Of a DNA stretch of 64,000 nucleotides, positions 1 through 8,294 are shown piece by piece. A model generated the notes under the pieces. It was not told where the DNA came from. It did no database searches and saw only the letters and a program-made list of their open reading frames with translations. Every line of letters starts with the position of its first letter. Position 1 is the stretch's first letter. This DNA comes from DATLMR01 sp035634255 (GTDB lineage Bacteria; Acidobacteriota; Blastocatellia; UBA7656), in the NCBI GenBank assembly GCA_035634255.1, contig DASQDI010000033.1, positions 1 to 64,000 on the forward strand, written 5' to 3'. The position numbers and the translations under genes are program-made.

Positions 1-77
1 CCCCCCCCCCCCCCGCCTCCCGCAATTCTATTCTTCAATGCGAGTCTTCAATTCGATTTCAGGGAGAGCACGAGACC

Positions 78-2303
78 ATGCCCGCGAGATTGATGAGCCT
101 GTTATTGACCCTCGTCTTCGCCGCTTCATTCCTTCCCCGGACTCTTTCCGAGGCGGCGGGGCCGCAAGCTGACATCGAGAAGAGGATTGACTCCCTGCTA
201 GCGCGCATGACGCTCGAAGAGAAGCTCGGGCAGCTCCAACAGCTCGACGGAGAGGCGAACGGCAACTACCGGCCCGAGCACGTCGAGATGGTCCGAAAGG
301 GCCTGCTCGGCTCGACCCTCAACGTGCGCGGGGCAAGGAGGACGAACGAGCTCCAGCGCGTCGCCGTCGAAGAGTCGCGCCTGAAGATACCGCTCCTGTT
401 CGGCTTCGATGTCATCCACGGTTACCGCACGGTCTTCCCCGTCCCGCTCGGCGAGGCGAGCAGCTTCGACCCGGCGGCCGTGGAGCGCGCGGCGGCGGTC
501 GCGGCGGCGGAGTCGAGGGCCTCCGGCGTGCACTGGACCTTCGCCCCGATGGTCGACATCGCGCGCGACCCGCGCTGGGGCCGCATCGTCGAGGGCTCGG
601 GCGAAGACCCCTACCTCGGCTCCGAGATGGCGCGGGCGCGCGTGAGGGGATTTCAGGGGCGCGACTTCAGCGCTCGGGATCGGGTCGTCGCCTGCGCGAA
701 GCACTGGGTCGCTTACGGCGCGGCGGAGGGGGGGAAGGATTACAACACCACGGAAGTTTCGGAATCGACCCTGCGGGAGATTTACTTCCCGCCGTTCAAA
801 GCCGCGGTGGACGCGGGGGTCGGGACTTTCATGAGCGCTTTCAACGACCTGAACGGCGTGCCGACTTCCGCCAACCCCTTCACGCTCACGAAAGTCCTGC
901 GCGGCGAATGGAAGTTCGACGGCTTCGTCGTGAGCGACTACGAATCGGTGAGGGAACTCCTCAACCATGGGGTCGCCGCGACCGAAGCGGAGGCGGCGCT
1001 CGCGGCGCTCACGGCGGGCGTGGACATGGAGATGGTGAGCCGCCTTTACAACAAGCACGGCGCGCAGCTCATCAGGGACAGGAAGCTCCCGGTCTCCGAC
1101 GTGGACGAGGCGGTGCGGCGCATCCTGAGAATAAAGTTCCGCCTCGGTTTGTTCGACAAGCCGTACGCGGACGAGTCGGCGGAGGGCTCGGCCGTGATGA
1201 GCGCGGGGAACGTCGCGGCGGCGCGCGAAGTCGCGGCGCGCTCGATGGTGCTGCTGAAAAACGAGCGCGAAGTCCTGCCGCTCGACAAGGGCACGGGCTC
1301 CATCGCCGTGATCGGGCCGCTCGCCGACGACCAGCAGGCCCCGCTCGGCTCGTGGACGGGCGATGGCAGGAAGGAAGATGTGATCACCCTGCTCGCGGGC
1401 ATAAGGGCGAAAGTGCCCGAGTCCACTAAGCTCACTTACGCGAAAGGGTGCGAGATCGAGGGGGGCTCGACGGAAGGATTCGCCGAAGCGGTCCGCGCGG
1501 CCCAGGCGTCGGACGTGGCGATCCTCGCCGTGGGCGAGTCGGCCGAGATGAGCGGGGAGGCCGCTTCGCGCGCCTCGCTCGACCTGCCGGGCCGCCAGCT
1601 CGACCTTATCAAAGCCGTGGTCGCGACGGGCAAGCCGACCGTGATCGTCCTGATGAATGGGCGGCCTCTCACGATAAACTGGGTCGCGGAGAACGCGCCC
1701 GCCATACTCGAAACATGGTTCGCGGGGAGTCAGGCCGGCAACGCGATTGCCGACGTGCTGTTCGGGGACGTGAACCCCGGAGGCAAGCTGCCCGTGACCT
1801 TCCCCCGCGCGGTCGGGCAGGTGCCGCTTTATTACAACCACAGGAACACGGGCCGGCCGACCGACCCAAAAAACAAGTACACGTCGAAGTACCTCGACGT
1901 TCCGGTGACGCCGCTTTTCCCCTTCGGGCATGGCCTGAGCTATACTCAATTCAGGCTCGCGAACCTTCAACTGAGCGCGCCGAGCGTCCGGCCCGACGGC
2001 ACGCTCGGGGTGAGCGTCGAGGTGGAAAACACCGGGAAGCGCGCGGGCGACGAAGTCGTGCAGCTTTACATCAGGGACATGGCCGCCAGCGTGACGCGGC
2101 CCGTGAAAGAACTGAAAGGCTTCGAGCGCGTCACCCTTCAGCCGGGCCAGAAGCGGCGCGTCGAATTCACGCTCACGCCCGCGCACCTGGGCTTTCACAA
2201 TCGCGACATGCGATTCGTAGTGGAGCCGGGCGCGTTCAAAGTGTGGGCGGGCACAAACTCCGTCGAAGGGCTTGAAGCGAGCTTTGAAGTCGTCGGAAAG
2301 TAA
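78..2303 (+). CDS. bglX: Secreted glycoside hydrolase family 3 beta-glucosidase (BglX-like)
   Basis: Predicted exo-acting beta-glucosidase releasing glucose from the non-reducing end of beta-glucooligosaccharides, probably in the periplasm. The 741-residue product has a signal peptide (about residues 1-27), a GH3 N-terminal TIM-barrel domain (about 40-350), a GH3 C-terminal domain (about 385-600) and a fibronectin-III-like domain at the end (about 655-735), the usual BglX order and size. The nucleophile is Asp287 in VSDYES, where most relatives have SDW. The KHW motif and GEDPYL of the family are present. An AGGGAG sequence about 11 bases upstream supports the ATG. The next gene begins 5 bases after the stop and encodes a GH144-like glucanase, so the pair is probably one operon for a single glucan. 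The family is certain; the exact linkage is not readable from sequence. Confidence 0.93.
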   Translation: MPARLMSLLLTLVFAASFLPRTLSEAAGPQADIEKRIDSLLARMTLEEKLGQLQQLDGEANGNYRPEHVEMVRKGLLGSTLNVRGARRTNELQRVAVEESRLKIPLLFGFDVIHGYRTVFPVPLGEASSFDPAAVERAAAVAAAESRASGVHWTFAPMVDIARDPRWGRIVEGSGEDPYLGSEMARARVRGFQGRDFSARDRVVACAKHWVAYGAAEGGKDYNTTEVSESTLREIYFPPFKAAVDAGVGTFMSAFNDLNGVPTSANPFTLTKVLRGEWKFDGFVVSDYESVRELLNHGVAATEAEAALAALTAGVDMEMVSRLYNKHGAQLIRDRKLPVSDVDEAVRRILRIKFRLGLFDKPYADESAEGSAVMSAGNVAAAREVAARSMVLLKNEREVLPLDKGTGSIAVIGPLADDQQAPLGSWTGDGRKEDVITLLAGIRAKVPESTKLTYAKGCEIEGGSTEGFAEAVRAAQASDVAILAVGESAEMSGEAASRASLDLPGRQLDLIKAVVATGKPTVIVLMNGRPLTINWVAENAPAILETWFAGSQAGNAIADVLFGDVNPGGKLPVTFPRAVGQVPLYYNHRNTGRPTDPKNKYTSKYLDVPVTPLFPFGHGLSYTQFRLANLQLSAPSVRPDGTLGVSVEVENTGKRAGDEVVQLYIRDMAASVTRPVKELKGFERVTLQPGQKRRVEFTLTPAHLGFHNRDMRFVVEPGAFKVWAGTNSVEGLEASFEVVGK

Positions 2304-2307
2304 CTTG

Positions 2308-3645
2308 ATGAAGTCCGCACATCGGGCCGGGGCGGCCGGGCTCCGAAAGCTGTGCGGCTGCCTGCTCCTGCTCGCCGTCTCGTTCGCTACAACCGGCGCG
2401 GGCGACATCGAGCAGCGCGGCCTGGCCAGGCTGTCGAAGCCCGATCAGGAATTTCTCGAAGACCTTTCGCGCCGCTCGTTCCTCTACTTCTGGGAGCAGG
2501 CGGACCCTCACACGGGCCTCGTGCTCGACCGCGCCAGGGCCGACGGCTCCCCGCATGACCAAACCCACCGCAACGTCGCGAGCATCGCCGCGACGGGCTT
2601 CGGCCTCACGGCCCTCTGCATCGCCTCCGAGCGGCGCTGGGTCGAGCCGCGAGAGGCCCGCGAGCGGGCGCGCGCGACCCTGAGATTTTTTGCCGAGCGC
2701 GCCCGGCACGAGCGCGGGTGGTTCTATCACTGGATGGACTCGAAGACCGGCGAGCGGAGGTGGCAGAGCGAGGTCTCGTCCATTGACACGGCCCTGCTGC
2801 TCGCCGGAGTGCTGACCGCGCGGAAGTACTTCGCGGGCGACCCCGAGATCGTGAGGCACGCGACGCGGATTTACGAGCGGGTGGATTTCGTCTGGATGCT
2901 CAACGGCCACCCGTCGCTCCTGTCTCACGGGTGGAGGCCCGAGAGCGGCTTCATCCCGCACCGCTGGGACACCTACAGCGAAGACACGATCCTCTACCTG
3001 CTCGCCATCGGCTCGCCCTCGCGCCCGATACCCGCGCGCTCGTGGTGGGCGTGGAGGCGCGACTGGGTGACCTACGCGGACCACAGGTACCTGTCGGGCG
3101 CGCCTCCGCTCTTCATTCACCAGTACTCGCACGCATGGGTCGATTACCGCGACCGCCGAGAAGCGTCGCCTCCGCACATCGATTACTTCGACAACTCGGT
3201 CAGGGCGACCCGCGCGCACAGGGCCTTTTGCCTCGACCTGGCCAAAGAATTTCCGGGTTATTCGGAGAACGTGTGGGGCGTCACGGCCTCCGACAGCGCG
3301 GGGGGGTACGTCGCGTGGGGCGGCCCGCCGCGCGACCCTTCCATCGACGGCACGGTGGTCCCGTGCGCGGCGGGAGGCTCTCTGATGTTCGCTCCCGACA
3401 TCACCCTCCCGGCCCTGCGCCATATGCGAGAGAAATTCGGCGAGCGGATCTATGGTAGGTACGCTTTCATCGATGCGTTCAACCCGAACACCGGTTGGGT
3501 AGGCCCCGATTACATCGGCATCAACGTCGGCATAACGCTCCTCAGCGCGGAGAACCTGCGGACGGGAAACGTCTGGCGCTGGTTCATGCGCAACCCGGAG
3601 GTCGGCAAAGCCATGCGGGACGTGGGGCTCCGGCCGAAGAGATAG
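2308..3645 (+). CDS. Secreted GH144/PF10091-type glucanase ('putative glucoamylase' family)
   Basis: A 445-residue exported protein of the family named 'putative glucoamylase' (PF10091), whose characterised GH144 members are endo-beta-1,2-glucanases. Family hallmarks include the FYFWEQADP-type start of the (alpha/alpha)6 barrel (here LYFWEQADPHTGL), the SIAATGFGLTAL segment, HRWDTYSED and a C-terminal GWVGPDYIGINVG stretch. A hydrophobic signal segment follows the ATG at 2308, which has GGAAAG 7 bases upstream; an in-frame TTG at 2272 lies inside the previous gene and is less likely. It follows the GH3 gene by 5 bases. Established knowledge: GH144 enzymes make sophorooligosaccharides and GH3 enzymes can hydrolyse them. 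Inference: the two genes together degrade beta-1,2-glucan. Confidence 0.85.
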   Translation: MKSAHRAGAAGLRKLCGCLLLLAVSFATTGAGDIEQRGLARLSKPDQEFLEDLSRRSFLYFWEQADPHTGLVLDRARADGSPHDQTHRNVASIAATGFGLTALCIASERRWVEPREARERARATLRFFAERARHERGWFYHWMDSKTGERRWQSEVSSIDTALLLAGVLTARKYFAGDPEIVRHATRIYERVDFVWMLNGHPSLLSHGWRPESGFIPHRWDTYSEDTILYLLAIGSPSRPIPARSWWAWRRDWVTYADHRYLSGAPPLFIHQYSHAWVDYRDRREASPPHIDYFDNSVRATRAHRAFCLDLAKEFPGYSENVWGVTASDSAGGYVAWGGPPRDPSIDGTVVPCAAGGSLMFAPDITLPALRHMREKFGERIYGRYAFIDAFNPNTGWVGPDYIGINVGITLLSAENLRTGNVWRWFMRNPEVGKAMRDVGLRPKR

Positions 3646-3686
3646 ATTGACTGGGGGCACGTCATCCCGCCCGTACCCCCGGTCGG

Positions 3687-4615
3687 TCATCCGAAGAAGA
3701 CCGCGTGCGCAAGCCCTATAATCCCGCCCGCCAGTACCACGAGCAGCACGTCCGCTTTGAAGCGGTAGAGCGCGACGAATGCGGCGAAGCTCATCGCGGC
3801 GGCGAACCAGTTCACGGGCCCCGCAAGCCCCTGCGGCCAGATGACCGCCGCGCCGAACAGTATCGCGAGGTTCAGAATGACTCCGACCACCGCCGAGGTT
3901 ATGGCGGAGAGGGCCCCGGCCAGGCTCTTATTTCCGCGCAGGATTTCTATGTAAGGGGCCCCGAGGAAGATGAAAATAAAGCAGGGTAGAAAGGTCGTGT
4001 ACGTCGTTATGAGAGCGCCCGCGACGCCGCTCGAAAGGGGGCTCATGCCCTGAGGGTTGTTCCACCCGGCCATAAATCCGATGAATTGTAAAACCATGAT
4101 GAGCGGTCCGGGAGTCGTCTCTGCCAGCGCGAGCCCGTCTATCGCCTGCGCGGGCGAGAGCCAGCCGTAAGTCTCGGCCGCCCCCTGCGTGACGTAGGCC
4201 AGCACCGCGTACGCAAGATCGAAGGGATGACGAAGAATGCCCCGGCGACGATCCCGCCCGGGGTTTTGTGCAGAAGCCAGCCGATGTATATGGCGAGCTG
4301 CTGCGCTTCCGGACCGGGCAGAAGCATGCAGTAATTGAGCGCGTGAAAAAACCTCTCTTCGATGATCCAGCGCCGCCGCTCGACGAGCTCCCTGTGCATG
4401 ATGGCGATCTGCCCCGCCGGGCCGCCGAATGAGATGAACCCGAGCTTGACCCAGAAACCAAAGGCCTCCCGAAACGGGACCGTGCGCCGGCCGCCGAGGG
4501 CCTTATTTCCGGATGGGTCGCCCCGTTCGTCCGCCGGCGCGACGCCGGAATCTCTCTTCAGCGTCTCTCCTTTTGACCGCCTGGCTCTACCCATCCGCGC
4601 GCCCCGCTCAATCAT
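3687..4615 (-). pseudogene. chrA: Chromate transporter ChrA, internally deleted and frame-disrupted
   Basis: Two ChrA fragments lie in different frames on the minus strand. The first (start 4615) carries the N-terminal CHR motif (FGGPAGQIAIMHREL, LLPGPEAQQLA) up to GAFFVIPS. The second (readable from about 4229 to 3687) resumes at AYAVLAYVTQGA and contains the second-domain motifs LAETTPGPL and FLGAPYIE to a normal C-terminus. Intact long-chain ChrA proteins are about 400-450 residues. Here about 150 residues, the end of the first CHR domain and the linker, are missing at the junction near 4206-4235, and the frame changes there. The paired short-chain ChrA arrangement does not fit, because the first piece holds only half a CHR domain. 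A decayed transporter is likely; an assembly deletion cannot be excluded. Confidence 0.85.
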
Positions 4616-5123
4616 GGTTAATGCCCATAATCGGCGCGAGCTTCATCCTCGTAAAATTATCCGCCTTTTCCGGCCTCCGCAAGCGGGGATGATTCTTAAT
4701 AAATTGTAAAGAGATTTCCCATCACCGGTACTTTATTCCCAGGCCGTTTGGCAAGTTAGTAACCACAAGCGATCCGGCGCGGTCCGCACCTCCGCGCGAT
4801 AAAGTCGAGTAATCGCCTAAATTCAGCCCATCGTCCATGTTTGATGACGGTCCCGCGGGCTGGCATACAGCGTGCTCTTAGAACAGGTCGCTCTGTAATA
4901 AACCGCTCAAACCTTGAAAATTAACGGATGTGGACCACTTTATCGGGTTTAATGTGAAAGAAACCTCTTTCTATTCATTCCCGGATAAGAAGGGATCGGA
5001 CTAAGTTTACACACCACCTGTAGTTCAAAGGGTGACAGAGACGAGCAAGCAAGGGTTACTCAGCAGGCGTTGCTGTTAGGGTAAGAAGCTATAGCCTGAC
5101 GCTCCAGACGAGGTTAAGGTTAA
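4616..5123. other. Intergenic region, lower GC, no gene recognised
   Basis: About 500 bases between the divergent chrA remnant and the beta-propeller gene. The GC content is visibly lower than in the neighbours, and no reading frame or known RNA was recognised. It presumably holds the promoter and a long leader for the gene starting at 5124. A GAGG sequence lies about 10 bases before that ATG. Confidence 0.5.
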
Positions 5124-7229
5124 ATGAGAACAAGAAAAGCCCCCGCCATTTGGATTACGGCTGCTCTGGTGTTACTGGCATTATTACTGACGACCCCGCC
5201 CCTGTCCCGGCAGACGATCACGAGCGCCGCGGGCGACCGCCCCGTTTTGGCCGGGACGGTGACGGAGCTTTCGATAGACGATGGGTCAACCGCGTGCGTC
5301 GCGGGCGATCCGTCGGAAGACAAACTGGGGTTTGGCTGGGTCAACAAGCTCACGCCCCCGACTTACCCGGCGACGCTCAGGGCGATCACAATCGGCTTCA
5401 ACCGGGCCGAGTCAGGGGTCAGGCCCAACTCACTCTTTCGAATCGTGGTCTTTATGGACCCCGAAAGCGATGGGCCGTCCAACGGGCAGGTGCCGAGCGT
5501 GACCTTCCTGGGGCGGGTCCGCGGCTTCGATCAGATCATAACCTTCGACCTCATCTCTCCCATAAGGATCGAGAGCGGCAGCGTCGTCGTCGGCGCGATA
5601 GACCAGTTCGAGGGGGCGGAGTTCCCCGCCCTCATCGACGTTCCCGGCAGGTCGACGCCTCCGGGCTCGGAATCGTTCACCACCTTCAACAATGGCCAGA
5701 CCTGGAGGCCCGTCTCCGAGGTCTTCTCGGAGCCGAGCGCCTGCAATTCCGGCGGCAGCTCGGCCGGTAGCTGGCTGGTTCGCGCGACCGTCGAGACCGA
5801 CCCCGTAGACGTGTTCGAAACGACCGAGACGATCACCGACCCGCTCGCGGTCGAGCCCTGGTCCGTGGAGATCAACCGGACGGCGACCGAGGCTTACGTA
5901 ACCAACTACGGCTCTGACAACCTCACGGTCATCAGGACCTCGGACAACTCGTTTACGAACGTCCCGGTGGGGGACGGGCCGGGGGGCACGCCCGACGGAC
6001 CGTATGGAGTCACGACCAACCCGGCGGGGAACAGGGTGTTCGTCTCGCTCTTCGGCTCGAACACCGTCCCGACGAAAGCGCAGCCCATAGATTATTCGCA
6101 GGTCGGGGACGGCCTCGTGCAGGTGTTCAACCGCGCTCTGGACGGCACGCTAACGTCGAGCGCGATGATCAACGTGGGCAAGGGGCCGAGGTTCCTCGAA
6201 CTCGTCTCCACAGGGACCGCCACGAAACTCTACGTCCCCTGCGGGGGCGACGACCGCGTCGATGTGATCGACGTGAACACCAACACCAAGACCAGGGAGA
6301 TAGCAGTCGGGGACGACCCGTCCAGCTGCGTGACGGCGCTTTCGGGCGTCAAGCTCTACGTGACGAACTTCGGAGACGGCACGATCTCCGTGATAAACAC
6401 GAGGACCGACCAGAAGATCAAAGACATCCCGGTCCCGACCTTCATCCCGCCGGGCTCGACGACTCCGGTGACGGCCCGCAACCCGTGGAAGGCGGCCGTC
6501 TCCCCCATCAACGGGAACCTCTACGTCACCTACTGGGGGACCGTGGGGGACGTGGAGCCGAACGGGGTCATAATCGAGATAGATGCCTGCTCGGACGAAG
6601 TGGTCCGCGCGATCATGGATGATTCGACGCGCGGCACCCCCCCGGGGGCCGAAGGCGGCGGGGGCGGGCCGTTCGGCATCGCTTCCTTCTTCGGCCCCGG
6701 CTTCAACGGGCAGCCGTCCCTGATTTATACCAATGATGGAGCGGGAGTCATCGGCGCGATAGACGCGCGCACCGATCAGGTTATATCGGCCCCGCACATA
6801 ACGTCATGCCCCAGGCCGCGCGACCTAGCTTGCGCAAGAATAAGTGGCGACAGAACCATCGCGTACGTAGCGTGCGGCCTACCCCATAATTCCGTCCTCA
6901 CCATCAATGTCCCCGCGCGCGCTGAGAACATATCGAGCGTCCCGGTGATCGAAGAGCTCGAAGCGGGCAACAAGCTGCGCGTACTGGGGCGCAACTTCTT
7001 GCCCGGGGCGCGCATTCAGGTGATAGATCCCGTGACGGGCGAGTGCGTAGCTTTCACCCGCGCGGCGAAGGTTAAGAAGAGAGGCACCGTCATCGTTCAG
7101 AAAGGCACGCTCGCCGACGGGCGCAGCCTGAGGGATGTCGATCTCACGCTCATACGGGTGATCAACCCCGACCAGACGGTCCGCCTCCTCTTCCCGGCCG
7201 GCCTGACGAGGCCCGCGCCTGAAAACTGA
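5124..7229 (+). CDS. Secreted YncE-like beta-propeller protein with C-terminal IPT/TIG-like domain
   Basis: A 701-residue exported protein of unknown function. Residues 1-31 form a signal peptide. About 45-225 is a domain of unknown type rich in Gly and Ser. From about 235 to 600 come YVTN/YncE-type beta-propeller blades (AYVTNYGSDNLTVI, KLYVTNFGDGTISVI, NLYVTYWGTVGDV), then an immunoglobulin-like IPT/TIG-type segment with LRVLGRNFLPGARI at about 620-640. Proteins of this type are common in the secretomes of soil bacteria, and the propeller usually binds a ligand or partner. No catalytic residues could be assigned. It is monocistronic, with a long upstream region and a hairpin 12 bases after its stop. 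Confidence 0.75.
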   Translation: MRTRKAPAIWITAALVLLALLLTTPPLSRQTITSAAGDRPVLAGTVTELSIDDGSTACVAGDPSEDKLGFGWVNKLTPPTYPATLRAITIGFNRAESGVRPNSLFRIVVFMDPESDGPSNGQVPSVTFLGRVRGFDQIITFDLISPIRIESGSVVVGAIDQFEGAEFPALIDVPGRSTPPGSESFTTFNNGQTWRPVSEVFSEPSACNSGGSSAGSWLVRATVETDPVDVFETTETITDPLAVEPWSVEINRTATEAYVTNYGSDNLTVIRTSDNSFTNVPVGDGPGGTPDGPYGVTTNPAGNRVFVSLFGSNTVPTKAQPIDYSQVGDGLVQVFNRALDGTLTSSAMINVGKGPRFLELVSTGTATKLYVPCGGDDRVDVIDVNTNTKTREIAVGDDPSSCVTALSGVKLYVTNFGDGTISVINTRTDQKIKDIPVPTFIPPGSTTPVTARNPWKAAVSPINGNLYVTYWGTVGDVEPNGVIIEIDACSDEVVRAIMDDSTRGTPPGAEGGGGGPFGIASFFGPGFNGQPSLIYTNDGAGVIGAIDARTDQVISAPHITSCPRPRDLACARISGDRTIAYVACGLPHNSVLTINVPARAENISSVPVIEELEAGNKLRVLGRNFLPGARIQVIDPVTGECVAFTRAAKVKKRGTVIVQKGTLADGRSLRDVDLTLIRVINPDQTVRLLFPAGLTRPAPEN

Positions 7230-7241
7230 GCCACCCACAAT

Positions 7242-7301
7242 CCGGCTCATTGGTCGATTGACAACTTGCTGGTCCGATGAATCAATAGATCAATGAGCCG
7301 G
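7242..7301 (+). promoter_or_regulatory. Inverted repeat covering the start codon of the pseudouridine synthase gene
   Basis: CCGGCTCATTGGTC (7242-7255) pairs with GATCAATGAGCCGG (7288-7301), giving 14 bp with one G-U wobble and a 32-base loop. The right arm contains the ATG at 7293. No T-run follows, so it is not a clear terminator. It could sequester the start codon. Confidence 0.55.
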
Positions 7302-8234
7302 AGTTATACTTTCCGAATCACCCAAGAAGAGGCGGGGCGGAGGCTTGACGAATTCCTGGCCTCGCGCTTCGGCGGCCTCAGCCGCATGCGCATCGGGAGC
7401 CTGCTCGCGCGGGGCGCGTGCCGCGTGGGGGCGGGCCCCGGACTACCCGGCCATCGCCTCGCCCCCGGCGATCTGTTGGAGTTCACGATAGACGAGGCGG
7501 TCCCGTCGGCCATGCGGCCGGAGCCGATCCCGCTCGAAATAATCCACGAAGACGGCCACATTCTCGTCGTCGTCAAGCCGCCGGGCATGCTCGTCCACCC
7601 GACGAAAAGCGTCAAAAGCGGCACCCTCGCCAACGCGCTCACCTACCATCTGAACCGCGACTTCTACGCCGGTTCCGCCGCGCCCGGGGCCGACCACGAA
7701 GCCGCGGACGAAGCGCTCGACCTGGTCCGGCCGGGTCTGGTACACAGACTTGATAGGGCGACATCCGGGCTCATGGTGATAGCCCGCACGCCCCGCGCTC
7801 TCTCCGTGCTCTCGCGCCACTTTCACCGGAGGCTGGTGGAGAAGCGATACCTCGCCATCGTGCGCGGGCGCGTGCCCGGACCGGCGGGCGCGATCCGCGC
7901 GCCCATCGGCCGCGACCCGGACCGCAGGCCGCAGTGGGGGGTGACGGAGAGCGGCAAGCCATCGGAGACGAGGTTTCAGGTCCTCGACCGGGGCGCGGGC
8001 GCGACGCTCGTCGAGCTTGAGCCGGTCACGGGCCGGACAAACCAACTGCGCATCCACATGGCCCACGCGGGACACCCGATCATCGGGGACGGGATGTACG
8101 GGGAGCCCGGCCCCCGGCTCTGCCTCCATGCGTGGCGCCTGGCCTTCCACCACCCGGCCGGCGGCGGGTGGGTTGAGTTCACCTCGCCACTGCCGCGCGA
8201 CGTAAAAGAAGCATTACTGACCTCTGGCCCCTGA
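7293..8234 (+). CDS. RluA-family 23S rRNA/tRNA pseudouridine synthase
   Basis: Isomerises specific uridines to pseudouridine in structured RNA in the cytoplasm. The 313-residue length is typical of RluC/RluD-type enzymes. An S4-like RNA-binding segment occupies about residues 10-75 (RRLDEFLASRF), and the catalytic domain follows. The catalytic Asp154 lies in the signature LVHRLDRATSGLMV, and the GRTNQLRIHMAHAGHPI motif is intact. Which uridine is modified cannot be told from sequence alone. The ATG is inside a stem-loop and has no evident Shine-Dalgarno sequence. Confidence 0.93.
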   Translation: MSRSYTFRITQEEAGRRLDEFLASRFGGLSRMRIGSLLARGACRVGAGPGLPGHRLAPGDLLEFTIDEAVPSAMRPEPIPLEIIHEDGHILVVVKPPGMLVHPTKSVKSGTLANALTYHLNRDFYAGSAAPGADHEAADEALDLVRPGLVHRLDRATSGLMVIARTPRALSVLSRHFHRRLVEKRYLAIVRGRVPGPAGAIRAPIGRDPDRRPQWGVTESGKPSETRFQVLDRGAGATLVELEPVTGRTNQLRIHMAHAGHPIIGDGMYGEPGPRLCLHAWRLAFHHPAGGGWVEFTSPLPRDVKEALLTSGP

Positions 8235-8262
8235 CCCCCGGCCCCTGCTACTATACCTCTTC
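8216..8262. repeat. Fragment of the GACC-rich intergenic repeat family
   Basis: The stretch around CCCCTGACCCCCGGCCCCTGCTACTATA resembles the right end of the larger element at 38147-38315 (CGACCCCTGCTACTTTA). It overlaps the last codons of the pseudouridine synthase gene and precedes thrS. Confidence 0.45.
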
Positions 8263-8294
8263 GCGTAGACTGCACGGATAGACCGAGGAAACCA

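Noticed and set aside
1..14. Run of 14 C residues at the window start
   Set aside because: Looks like a contig-edge or sequencing artefact; nothing else supports a biological repeat.
198..2408. Very long minus-strand open frame opposite the GH3 gene (similar ones lie opposite 14979-17933 and 46646-49612)
   Set aside because: Shadow frames caused by high GC at third codon positions; the products are Arg/His/Pro-rich and lack any domain.
4616..5123. Possible riboswitch before the beta-propeller gene
   Set aside because: Checked by eye for c-di-GMP, TPP, cobalamin and SAM signatures; none fits.
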